NCBI GenBank assembly: GCA_963681505.1
Contig: OY811978.1
Coordinates: 2,868,248 to 2,932,247 of the forward strand
Origin: Eunapius fragilis
Lineage: Eukaryota > Porifera > Demospongiae > Spongillida > Spongillidae
DNA: 64,000 bases
Direction of reading: 5' to 3'
The number at the start of each line of letters is the position of its first letter. Within the stretch, counting starts at the first letter, position 1. Of this stretch, positions 1-9,056 are shown piece by piece. The position numbers and the translations under genes are program-made. Under the pieces are notes generated by a model, which saw only the letters and a list, made by a program, of their open reading frames with translations, was not told the DNA's origin and made no database searches.

Positions 1-391
1 AAATTTGATGGAGTCTTCAAACAAGCAACATGAGTTATCAACAGGTATTGTGATCCATGGCTGCCAAGACAAATTGGTAAGGCCAAGTGGTCCCTAAATG
101 TGTGTAGGAATTGCTGGTGCATGACATCTGATTTGGACTAAATATTCAGTAATGAATGCTCTTGAGATACAAGTCCATTGCTTGACAGGCCACGGGCCAC
201 AGGCAGGATATGCAGAATGTGATTAAGTGTTGGAGATTTCTGATTGATGTTTAACTTCACTAACTACTGTGCAAGCAAAGAAATTGACCAAATGACATAA
301 TTCCTATACAACTTTAACTTGCCATGATGTGCACATTTATGTATACGTTGCATGCAATGTTGGTGATGCCAATGTAGTGGTACAAATTCAC
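1..391. other. No gene recognised
   Basis: I see no coding exon here. The last roughly 60 bases resemble the intron sequence that precedes alpha tail exons elsewhere in the window (around 12010 and 54115), so this is probably the end of an intron belonging to a receptor whose body lies left of the window. Confidence 0.4.
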
Positions 392-686
392 GCCCATGTA
401 AAGATAAAGACAGACAATGCAGTTGAGCTGGAGGGGAACACAGCCTATGGAGTGGTGCACAACATAGGTAAATGCATGCCCAAGCTCCTTTCTGTGCCAA
501 TGAGCTTGAATTTTGATGTTAAAAAAATTTCGGCGTGTTATTTAGATCTACAACCCAAAATCAAACAGAGAACAAATTGGTGATCAATATTAAATGCATC
601 TTGAGGGGGTTAATTTATGAGTACTTCAAGAACATGCTAACCATACACCTGCAGATGTCATTGAAATGAAGACGAACTCAGCATAA
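392..686 (+). pseudogene. Relic of receptor cytoplasmic tail (alpha and beta tail exons)
   Basis: An alpha tail exon lies at about 392-467 and a beta tail exon at 655-686. The alpha exon keeps the E-G-N-T-A-Y-G-V-V core and a GT donor at 468. The AG acceptor found in the other copies (CAG before CACATG) is missing: here the bases read ttcacgccc. The beta exon keeps a CAG acceptor and reads D-V-I-E-M-K-T-N-S-A followed by TAA, exactly where the tyrosine codon sits in intact beta exons. This is the 3' end of a family member whose ectodomain lies outside the window or is gone. I call it a relic because of the lost acceptor, although the stop-ending beta exon also occurs in two otherwise good copies. 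Confidence 0.6.
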
Positions 687-1649
687 AAGAAAAGAGGTAT
701 GTTGCATTTTTACGTCACTGGTGATCCCCGTGCATTGTTGAATAGGACTGCTCATACTGAATCATTTGACTACCCCATTGGGAGCTATTCTAACCAAGTT
801 TATAAATTGTTAGAAACACGATAAAAGGTCATAATGCTCAATGTTGGGAGGTACTTTGCCTTCTCAACTAGCTACACACGTTATCATACTGGTGTTATTG
901 GTCCTGAAATGTGAGAGTAGCCTGTACTTAAATGCATGTGTTTCTTTCAGCAAACTTTATGGTGACCTCAGGAAGAGAAAACCTGTAATAATTATAATTT
1001 ATGTGCAAGAGCAGATTAGTTAGTTGCCCCTACATACTGGAACCCCGCCCCCCCCCCTCCCCCCCAAAAAAATCCCCTGAGGGTGTGTGGATTTTCATCA
1101 TTTTTAACCATAGACAAGAATATGGACACAGTTCCCTTGTATGAGGGTATAAGAGGGAAAGGAGGGGGAGAGGGAGAAAGTTATATGCGATTATTGAATG
1201 GAGATCACTAACAAATATACATGTACTATTTTATTATGAAATTCAAAAACCTTACTCCAACCTGAAAAATAACTCACCACCAATTTTTTTTTGTTGAAAC
1301 CATTAACCTGTTTCTATTCAAGAACTAACACTATATTTTGTCATTCTTGAATATTTGGCCATGATTTCATATTATTTGAGGCTTTTTTTCCTTTCCTCTC
1401 CTGCTGGCCTAGCCATTGCTTTGCTTCAGGCAATACAAATATTTGATACTCATTCAGAGACAAGAACATCTGCTGAGAATATATAATGTTCACCATATCC
1501 TAATACATTCTAAACTTATCAAATTAATTGGATTTGAAAAGTATTACTATCAGCAAGACATAATCTGAGTTCCAGTGCAAGGATAATTCTGGCAATACGC
1601 AGAAACTACTGGGGACATTTCTATTCCTCTGTTAGAGTGATGCTTGTTG

Positions 1650-2000
1650 ATGTCCTGCACATGGGTGAAACTTCAAGTGATGAGTTCACTTGCAGTGATC
1701 CAAAACTAAGGCTTGACCTGGGCATCAGGTCAAGGCATCTGGCAACCACAGGTGGAGACATTGTTTGATATTCCTGTCTCACAAGTACCTGAAGCTATTC
1801 TTGAATCCGGCACCCAAGAAACATACAAATACCTTCACTCTATTACTCCTCACAGTTTATGGTCCACTGCAATGCACATTGTCACTGCTCTCTTATACAA
1901 GTGGGATTCAATGTACCCCATAACAGCCCGCTATGCTCGAGCCTCTGTCTTAGTGGACAGGGAAAGTTGGGCTGGGACTGAATGGTGGTGCTCCACTGAC
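1650..2000 (+). pseudogene. Relic of RLE-type non-LTR retrotransposon (endonuclease end)
   Basis: Two frames together match the C-terminal endonuclease of the minus-strand element at 20301-22607. The first reads L-R-L-D-L-G-I-R, the second G-I-W-Q-P-Q-V-E-T-L-F-D-I followed by I-L-E-S-G-T-Q-E. The frame shifts between the two near 1735. No reverse transcriptase domain is attached. A duplicate sits at 41060-41405. Confidence 0.6.
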
Positions 2001-3151
2001 CTCATTCATTGAGTGAAATGATCTATTTTGTTTCATTACATATTATTCTATTTTTCATTTGTACCATTCAGTTTCACATTATTTATATCCGTTCTATTCT
2101 TATTATTTTAAGTCCTGGTCCTTTTAAAATGGTGGGTTGGCGTTCCTTTGACTACACACCCTGGATGCCTGGAGGTGTGGTCACTTGTCTTTTAGGCAGG
2201 TGATGGTATTTCATGACACAACCAGCTTTCCCAGAGGAAGGGAGGCAGCATTCTTCACAACGACAAATTCTCACAGCAGATGTGCTTTTTTCCTACCCGG
2301 CGGTACCCAGTGCTTTTTATAGCTTGCTTGCAAGTTAAAGAGGAAGAGGCTCAAACCATTGGCCATGCAACTGAGATTGAAAACCGGCTGAACAACACTC
2401 CAATAATGAAGACATGTGCTCTAAGACTAAGAGGATGGTTGGTTCCAGGGATGGAGCTACTAAGCTTACCAAAGGGTTTGCAACAAACTAGCCATCCAGA
2501 TGAACTGTAGATTTTAGTGGGCTTATATCAAACCTCTACTGTCCCCTCACCTCTCATGAGGCAGAATACTATTCGGGGGGAGGGGGTGGGGCAATTTTGT
2601 CACACTTGCTTATCAACCTTCATAATGATGACACCTGAGATAATACTGATTAAATATCAAGGGTGGTGTACTGTGAGGGGAGAGAGGTATACCCCTGTGT
2701 TAAACGACAAAAAAATCTAGTATCCTCAACTCCAGTTGAAAGTGTGGCCCATTATTCAAATGTCATGAATTTGACCTGTGCCACACAAAAATATACACAC
2801 ATATACACATAAAAATGCACACATACACACATGCACACACATAGCCAAACTATGATGGAAGCGGTGCTCTGTTCCAGTTCAGCTTGGATCCAGCATACCT
2901 TGAATTGCAAATAAAATTATAAAGAAGTAAAAGCTAGATGATTTGAGTGATTTGGCATGTATGTGTACTGGGTTCTGGGAACTCATTGTAAGAACTGACA
3001 CTGATAATTCCAGTGGTAAATTTACCTTTGATTGTGGACCAATATGTCTATCAGGGTTGTTTGGCTGCCTAATGCCCAGACATATTGTGTTATAGACATT
3101 GACCCACATAAGCCATAGTGCTGATAATACTGCAATGTGTGTGTCAGTGTG

Positions 3152-3153
<2 letters not shown>

Positions 3154-3229
<76 letters not shown>

Positions 3230-3249
3230 TGTGTGTGTGTGTGAGTGTT
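3154..3249. repeat. (GT)n microsatellite
   Basis: Nearly pure GT dinucleotide tract of about 95 bases. The cysteine/valine or threonine/histidine-rich open frames across it are artefacts. Confidence 0.95.
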
Positions 3250-3839
3250 TGTAACAAAGGGGGGGGAGGGGGAGATTGTGCTGATGCAACATGAACTTGC
3301 TGAATTATTGCACACCCTTTAAAATTCCTCATAATTTCATGGGGTCATACTGCCCAACTCCTGATCAAACACCTGGCTGGGGGAATTTCACTGAAGTGTT
3401 CAAAGTAGCTCGTTTACCAGGACAGCTCTTGCCCATACCCAGTGAGGGTGTGGTCAATGGCATCATTAGTAGATGATGATGCTGGCTCACATGGTGCTCA
3501 TGAAAGATCTGAATTGTGACTACCCTTTTAATACCTTATTTGACATTAACGCAACTTGAAACCATGGCCAAATATTCAAACATCATAATCACATATAGGT
3601 TAAAATTCTATTATTTAAAGGCCAAGTCATTGGCTGTGATACCTCCCCAGCCTTCGTATCAATCACTGAATAATAGCCTGGTGTGTTGGATGCCTAGGTT
3701 AGCTGACACAAGTGGTTCACTCCCACATATCCTGTGGAATGTGGAGTGTGTACTATTAGATAGTGCTCTATTGTCAAACACTACCTTGTTAAGAAAAAAA
3801 CAGCCTTGTTGCTTCTTTAATGCCACACCCTTGACCCTG

Positions 3840-3848
<9 letters not shown>

Positions 3849-3878
<30 letters not shown>

Positions 3879-3905
3879 GCACACACATGCACACATACAC
3901 ACACA
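3849..3905. repeat. (CA)n microsatellite
   Basis: Interrupted CA tract. The corresponding tract in the duplicate lies at about 43153-43220. Confidence 0.9.
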
Positions 3906-4488
3906 TTGCAACACCACATGATTATACTTACTACAGGAGTGGAGAGCTTAAATAGTTCCCTTTTTGAGTTTAGGATGCATGCACCTGCAGGGCTCCTCAT
4001 GTTCATCACACCCAATACAGCTCAGAAGGCAAACGTTTGTAGTGGCATGGCACTGTGCATGATGTATGTGCTGTTGTGCGCGCGTGTGTATGTCTATGTG
4101 CAATGAGTACATGACTTATACAAACATATGCCTGTCAAGTGATAAATCTTATTCATTTTCTAGCTTTTCCCCCCACTGTATAGGATGGAACAGGAAAGGA
4201 AGGAAACAAGGGTCTAAAAGGACTATACTTCTTAGGGCTAGCTGCCAAATGAAGGAAAAGAAGGATGTGTATCTGTCCATTGCTTCAATGTGTCGCCGGC
4301 TCTTGCGTCAATTTTTGAACCAGCCTTTAGTGATGACTTGGCCTAACTTTGCTATATTTCATATTTAGTTTTGCATATTGCTAGCTTTTTATGCATTATT
4401 CATGAGATTTGGTGGGCAATATGCATTGCTGTTACTATAGCTTTTATTGTATTACCAAAAAAAAAACAGCATGTAATGTGTAATGTGT

Positions 4489-4491
4489 GTA

Positions 4492-4540
<49 letters not shown>

Positions 4541-4700
4541 ATGTGCAAGCGCACGTGTGTGTACACATGTGTATTTGCGATCTGCTTGCATTACAGCTTC
4601 CACAGAATCCCAAATTACAGCAAAAATAATACAAGGTACATCATGCGCACGTTTGTGTATGTGTGCATGTGCATGTGTGTGTGTGTATGTGTATACATAT
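4489..4700. repeat. (GT)n microsatellites flanking an open frame
   Basis: Two GT tracts (4489-4540 and about 4655-4690) lie directly upstream of the orphan transmembrane exon. The open frame from 4371 is mostly produced by these repeats. Confidence 0.85.
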
Positions 4701-4710
4701 GTTGATGTAG

Positions 4711-5386
4711 TTCCAGTCAGTGTAACCCCAATAGCAGGTTCAGTCATTGGAGGAGTGGTTGGAGTGCAGATATTGATTGTGGTCATTAGTGTCTTCATTG
4801 TCCTACAAAATAGAGGTAAGGTGATTATTGAGATTAAATAGTAGTCCATAGATCAGTTGTGCTTGGATGGAGGAGATGAAAGGGTCTTCCCTTTCCAGTA
4901 GAGTTTCAAGACCAAGGAGGACTATTTATGTGCTGTATTGTCTTTGTTGAATTATGTACTTTTCTTGCTCATAATCTGCCAGCCACGTACACAATGGGAT
5001 GAAAACCATTAAACATAAGCATCTATTACTCCAGTTTTGTGAAGTGCTTTATGTACATAAATAAAAGGATGAAACCAATATTCACAAATGTCAAGGTATA
5101 TGGTGGTAAAATTTATAGTCCGACATATGACAAACACCCTGCATGTAGGGTTAGGTAAAGGAAAATGGTTTAACATTTAAACTGATGACCTGCATTGATA
5201 AATAGACTGCTCATTGACTTTGTTGATGTTTATTTATATGCATACTATGGTGTGCATGAAGTTTGTGTATAAAATATAGTGGAACTCTTATATTATACAC
5301 AGCTCATGTGAAAAACAAGATAAGCGAAGAAATCAAAGAAGTGAAGCTGGAGAGAAATGCAGCATTTCATATTCTGCCTACTGCAG
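4711..5386 (+). CDS. Orphan transmembrane exon and divergent cytoplasmic-tail exon of the Ig/FN3 receptor family
   Basis: The transmembrane exon is 4735-4815, or 4711-4815 if the upstream AG is used; both give phase 1. It encodes A-G-S-V-I-G-G-V-V-G, a hydrophobic stretch, then Q-N-R-G, matching the same exon in loci I and IV with a short in-frame deletion. The next exon, 5303-5386 (84 nt, phase 1 at both ends), begins A-H-V-K like alpha tail exons. It is longer and more divergent, and where others have N-T-A-Y-G-V it reads N-A-A-F-H-I, so the tyrosine is replaced by phenylalanine. No Ig or FN3 exons are visible upstream within the window. It could be the end of a rearranged gene, or a relic. 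Splice sites and frame are intact, but expression is unknown. Confidence 0.55.
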
Positions 5387-5559
5387 GTATGCGTATATGG
5401 TCGAACAATTATTGTAATTAGACATGTTTTTAAACATTGATGCTATATATTATTATTAGTGTGCAATATTAGCATATACTAAACTGTAACCCATAGCTGT
5501 GTACATTGCCAGTGAGAATTAATTTGTTTAATAGATATGTCACAATGTACACCCTGACC

Positions 5560-6535
5560 TGTGAAACCATTGTCCAGGGACTACCAACCCAGCAGACCTT
5601 CCCTCTAGGGGGCTCACCATGGTGGAACTGTCTGTCAATCACATGTGGCGTACTGGACCTGATTGGCTTTCCATGGAGGTATCAATTGGTAGTGATGTTG
5701 AGCCGAGTGCTATGCCAGAACAGTGTTCACAGGAGCTGAATTCCTCCAGCAAGTTGTCTCACAACCTTGTTACAGTAGAGAGCGCCACTATTGGAGCCCT
5801 GTTAGGTTGCGGGAATTATGGTAGCTGGACAAGGCTTGTCCGAGTCTCTGCATATGGTCCTGAGAGCAGTAGCCCAGTTTAAGCCAAGGAAAAAGAGAGA
5901 TTCTCCAGGTGCATTGACGGTTAAAGAAACACTGCTGCAGAATTGCTATGGCTTTTACACGAGCTAGGCCTTTTTCTGGATTTGTCGACAAGGGCTTGTG
6001 GCAGTGTGGAGGTCGCCTACAAAATGTAGAATTGCCCTATTCAACCAAGTACCCAATTCTTCTACCCCATGGCCATCCAGTCAGTGCTCTCATAGTGAAT
6101 TATGCTCACAGATGTGTCTGTCACAATGGAGTCAAGGAGACACTCACAGAAGTACGCAGAAGGTATTGGATAGCGAAGGGGAGAAGCTTTGCAAGGGCTG
6201 TAGTACACAAGTGTACAGTCTGTAAAAGGTATGAAGGAGCACCACTCAGAGGACCACCACCACCACCTTTGCCGAAGTTTAGGGTTAAGGATGATCCAGC
6301 CTTCATTTACACAGGGTTAGATTTTGCAGGTCCACTATTTGTTCGGAAATCTTCGAACTCCAGCAGTAAGGTGTGGACCTGCCTGTTCACCTGTCTAGTA
6401 ACTCGAGCTATTCATTTGGATATAGTTGAGGACCTATCCACTAGTACCTTCATGAGGTGCTTGAAATGATTTGTAGCAAGAGGGGGTTTACCTCATAAGT
6501 TCCTATCTGATAATGGAAGCAAATGTATAGCCATA
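5560..6535 (+). pseudogene. BEL/Pao retrotransposon pol fragment (integrase region)
   Basis: Broken reading frames show hallmarks of BEL/Pao polyproteins. These are N-P-A-D-L-P-S-R-G followed by W-R-T-G-P-D-W-L (about 5569-5670), a zinc-binding H2C2 module (H-R-C-V-C-H ... C-T-V-C, about 6108-6230), and the start of the integrase core with Y-T-G-L-D-F-A-G-P. A stop (TGA at 6468) splits the core. The same frame continues as G-G-L-P-H-K-F-L-S-D-N-G-S, containing the second catalytic aspartate, and ends near 6535. Gag, protease and RT are absent. The minus-strand piece at 6993-7640 is the missing C-terminal part in the opposite orientation. Confidence 0.75.
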
Positions 6536-6562
6536 GACAGCCATCAAGCAGCAGTTCATAAC

Positions 6563-6924
6563 TGATTCAATTCACTTTATTGTTCTGTTTTATGACCTTA
6601 TCTCAGCTTCCTCTCTGAATGTAGTCCAATCACTAACCTCATATTCTGAATCACCTAGTACAAAATGTAGAGCCCGATGTTAAATTTATCGTTCCTTTAG
6701 TAAAATGTACCCGTATCAGTGCTTTGCATCATTCCATAAACTGCAGCCAATTCCATGTCAGTGACTCCTGCAATTATTGAATCAATTTCCCCCAAAGAAC
6801 TGTGCTCTTGGCCACTTCGCAGCTCAACGATGTTGACGGATGACGCGAGGAGACGTTTGGAACACTCTAACAATCAATATTTGATATCACGTGCGCATGC
6901 ATTACATCATTCAAACATACAACA
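6563..6924 (-). repeat. Probable 3' LTR of a BEL/Pao element
   Basis: On the minus strand, a purine run (GTAGGGAGGG, near 6926-6935) follows the pol C-terminal relic. It is followed directly by TGTTGTATG, and the segment ends in CA at 6563. An AATAAA signal lies near its end (TTTATT at about 6577-6582). This is the expected order of polypurine tract and 3' LTR. No second LTR was found, so the boundaries are provisional. Confidence 0.5.
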
Positions 6925-6992
6925 CCCTCCCTACGTTGACCAATATGGTCAACAAAATGACATAAACGTTACAAGTCTTCATCCTCGAGCAG

Positions 6993-7640
6993 TTATGCCC
7001 AAGCCTTCATCTGTTCATTGGCTCTCACAGCAGCGGCACGGACAGGTCGCTCCCTAGCCACAGGTTGGTCAGATGAAGTAGAGCAGACATCTCGTTCAGC
7101 ATTTTCAACAGTGACCTCTGGTTCTTCTGCCCCTGCAACTTCACTGGTGACCTCTGGTTCTTCTGCCCCTGCAACGTCCAAAGGATACAAAAGGTGTAAG
7201 GGCCTCTTCAACAGTGTGTGTTGCTGGTCCCTTGCAGTGACTCCTACTAGGGCGTTACGTGGCAAGCCATCCTGTCCAGTGAATTCTCCCAAGTTTCCAA
7301 AGCCCACGAGGCAGGGAATCTTCATGTACTATGACAATGTCACCCTTGGATATGTGAGAGGCATCAGATGTTTTCTTGGATGAGTAACGGTGTCCTTCCC
7401 TGAGCTCACTTAGATATTCCATTCTCCATCTCTTCCAGAAATGGTTCAAGACTCTCGCTAAGTGTTTTGCCCTTTTCTGAAGGTGTGTGGCATCAAATTC
7501 AAATTCCTCATCTTCTGGGTCATCTACTACTTGTCCAGCATAATCAGGAAGGTTGAGTAGCCTTCTCCCAATGATGAGGTGAGAAGGGGTGAGAAGTCGA
7601 GGTACTCCTAGATGGTGTTGTCCTTAAGGAGAAGGTCACT
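6993..7640 (-). pseudogene. BEL/Pao retrotransposon pol fragment (C-terminal domain)
   Basis: The minus strand reads L-L-T-P-S-H-L-I-I-G-R-R-L (about 7600-7560), then H-F-W-K-R-W with Y-L-S-E-L-R-E (7449-7400), then G-D-I-V-I-V-H-E-D with L-P-R-G-L-W-K-L-G-R-I, and after a frameshift near 7275 H-T-L-L-K-R-P-L-H-L-L-Y-P-L. This is the conserved C-terminal region of BEL/Pao polyproteins (DUF5641-like). It points towards the plus-strand integrase fragment at 5560-6535, so the element is rearranged. It is not functional. Confidence 0.75.
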
Positions 7641-8458
7641 GAGTTTTGCAGCAGCCTTAAAAGTTATTCATGTTTGTGCTTGAAGTATAGTACATAAATA
7701 CGAAGTGTTTGAGTAAACATTTCTTGCTTTGTTTCCAAGGACAACATTAATCCCCTCTCTGCCTCCAACATTGTACAAAATGTCGTACTTCATTTTTTAA
7801 TTAATCAGTGTGCTGATTCTGGTACTCAATGTATTGGTGGTATGGAAACGAAAAATTAGAGCCAGGAGTACCATAATATCCATTCTCAGAATCAGCGTGC
7901 ATGCAACGTAAATTTTTTACCAGGAACTGTTTCTGATCGATGTACAGGAGATCAGTGGCACATTTACGTTGTTCTCCAATGCTGTTCCAAGGTTTTAAAC
8001 ATGATTTTGTACAACTTTATTAATGGTTGTAAAGGGATTGAATTATTGCTGGAACTCAAAACTCTAGATTGAGAACGAGCATTTACTTGAACCAAAGTTT
8101 TGAACTATCACTTTACACGATGTGGCTTAGTTCGTAATCGAAAAGGAAATGTATGCGTAGTGCGCATACTTCTTACTGATATAAAAGTGGCATAAAAGTG
8201 GCCCCCCCCCCACCCCCCCATATTTAAGAGTGGGTGACAACTGCCACCGCTTTTCCTACGCTACTGAAGCGCGCGGTACTATGGCACAGAATCAACACAA
8301 AACTGTTCTTGTTTAATTCTGCTATCGTTCGATAGCAACAAAGAGGGAAATGACGGTCATCCGTCCAGACGCGAATCACTTTTTAATGACATTCATCAGT
8401 TTGATATCAATCCTATATATGGAACCTGCTTCAGGCGTAGTGATACACAGCAATAAAA
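7641..8458 (+). promoter_or_regulatory. Upstream region of receptor locus I
   Basis: There is no coding sequence. A TATA-like stretch (gatataaaagtgg) is at about 8178-8190 and a C-rich run at about 8203-8219. The last 170 bases before the start codon contain cgatagcaacaaag, tttttaatgac and tcctatata motifs. These recur in the same order, imperfectly, at about 44390-44490 and 51030-51145, where no V exon follows. A promoter role is inferred from position and recurrence only. Confidence 0.35.
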
Positions 8459-8999
8459 ATGGAAACCGTTGTGTTCTGGTTTCTACCCGCTTTGTTTGCA
8501 ACAGGTGCGTTGTCTTATACTGACTCTTGTCTTGATTTTTGCTATATATTATTTCAGCTTTACCGCAGACCTTCGTCTCCAACCCACCCACTGGAACGGT
8601 GCTGTCTAACGACCTAAACCAGTCAGGTCCCACCATTACCTGCATTGGATTTAACGATCTAGGTGGAGTGCTTTATCAACAGAGAACAATCTGGTCCGTT
8701 ACCCAAGTGGGTAAAAACTCCATTAATATCTTAGCGTCTACCTCGTCCTTTGTGTTGAGCAACGACATAATAGCAATAAATGGTTTAAATGCTACAACAA
8801 ATCTCACCGTGCTGAATGTGACCAGTGACTTAGATGGTGCGACGATCACTTGCTATAATTCAAACGTACCTGGTAACACTGCTTCGTTTTTAGTGAAGAT
8901 ATACCGTAAGTTGAGTCTCCGGTGTGTTTTGCATGAGATGATTGATTGTATTGTGCATGTGTGTGTGCATATGTTTGTGTGTGCATGTGTTTGTGTGTG

Positions 9000-9056
<57 letters not shown>

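Larger units (their letters stand above)
701..4360. repeat. Segmental duplication, copy 1 (pairs with 40021-43562)
   Basis: About 3.6 kb aligns in the same orientation with 40021-43562, with scattered substitutions and indels. Both copies contain the same RLE retroelement endonuclease relic, poly-C tract, CA/GT tracts and unique sequence in between. The main length difference is the GT tract at 3154-3249, which is only a few units long in copy 2 (42536-42547). I found no convincing host gene in it. Its open frames are short or made of dinucleotide repeat. Confidence 0.8.

Noticed and set aside
3022..3332. Histidine/threonine-rich minus-strand open frames
   Set aside because: They translate the GT/CA microsatellite in different frames; open length follows from the dinucleotide repeat.
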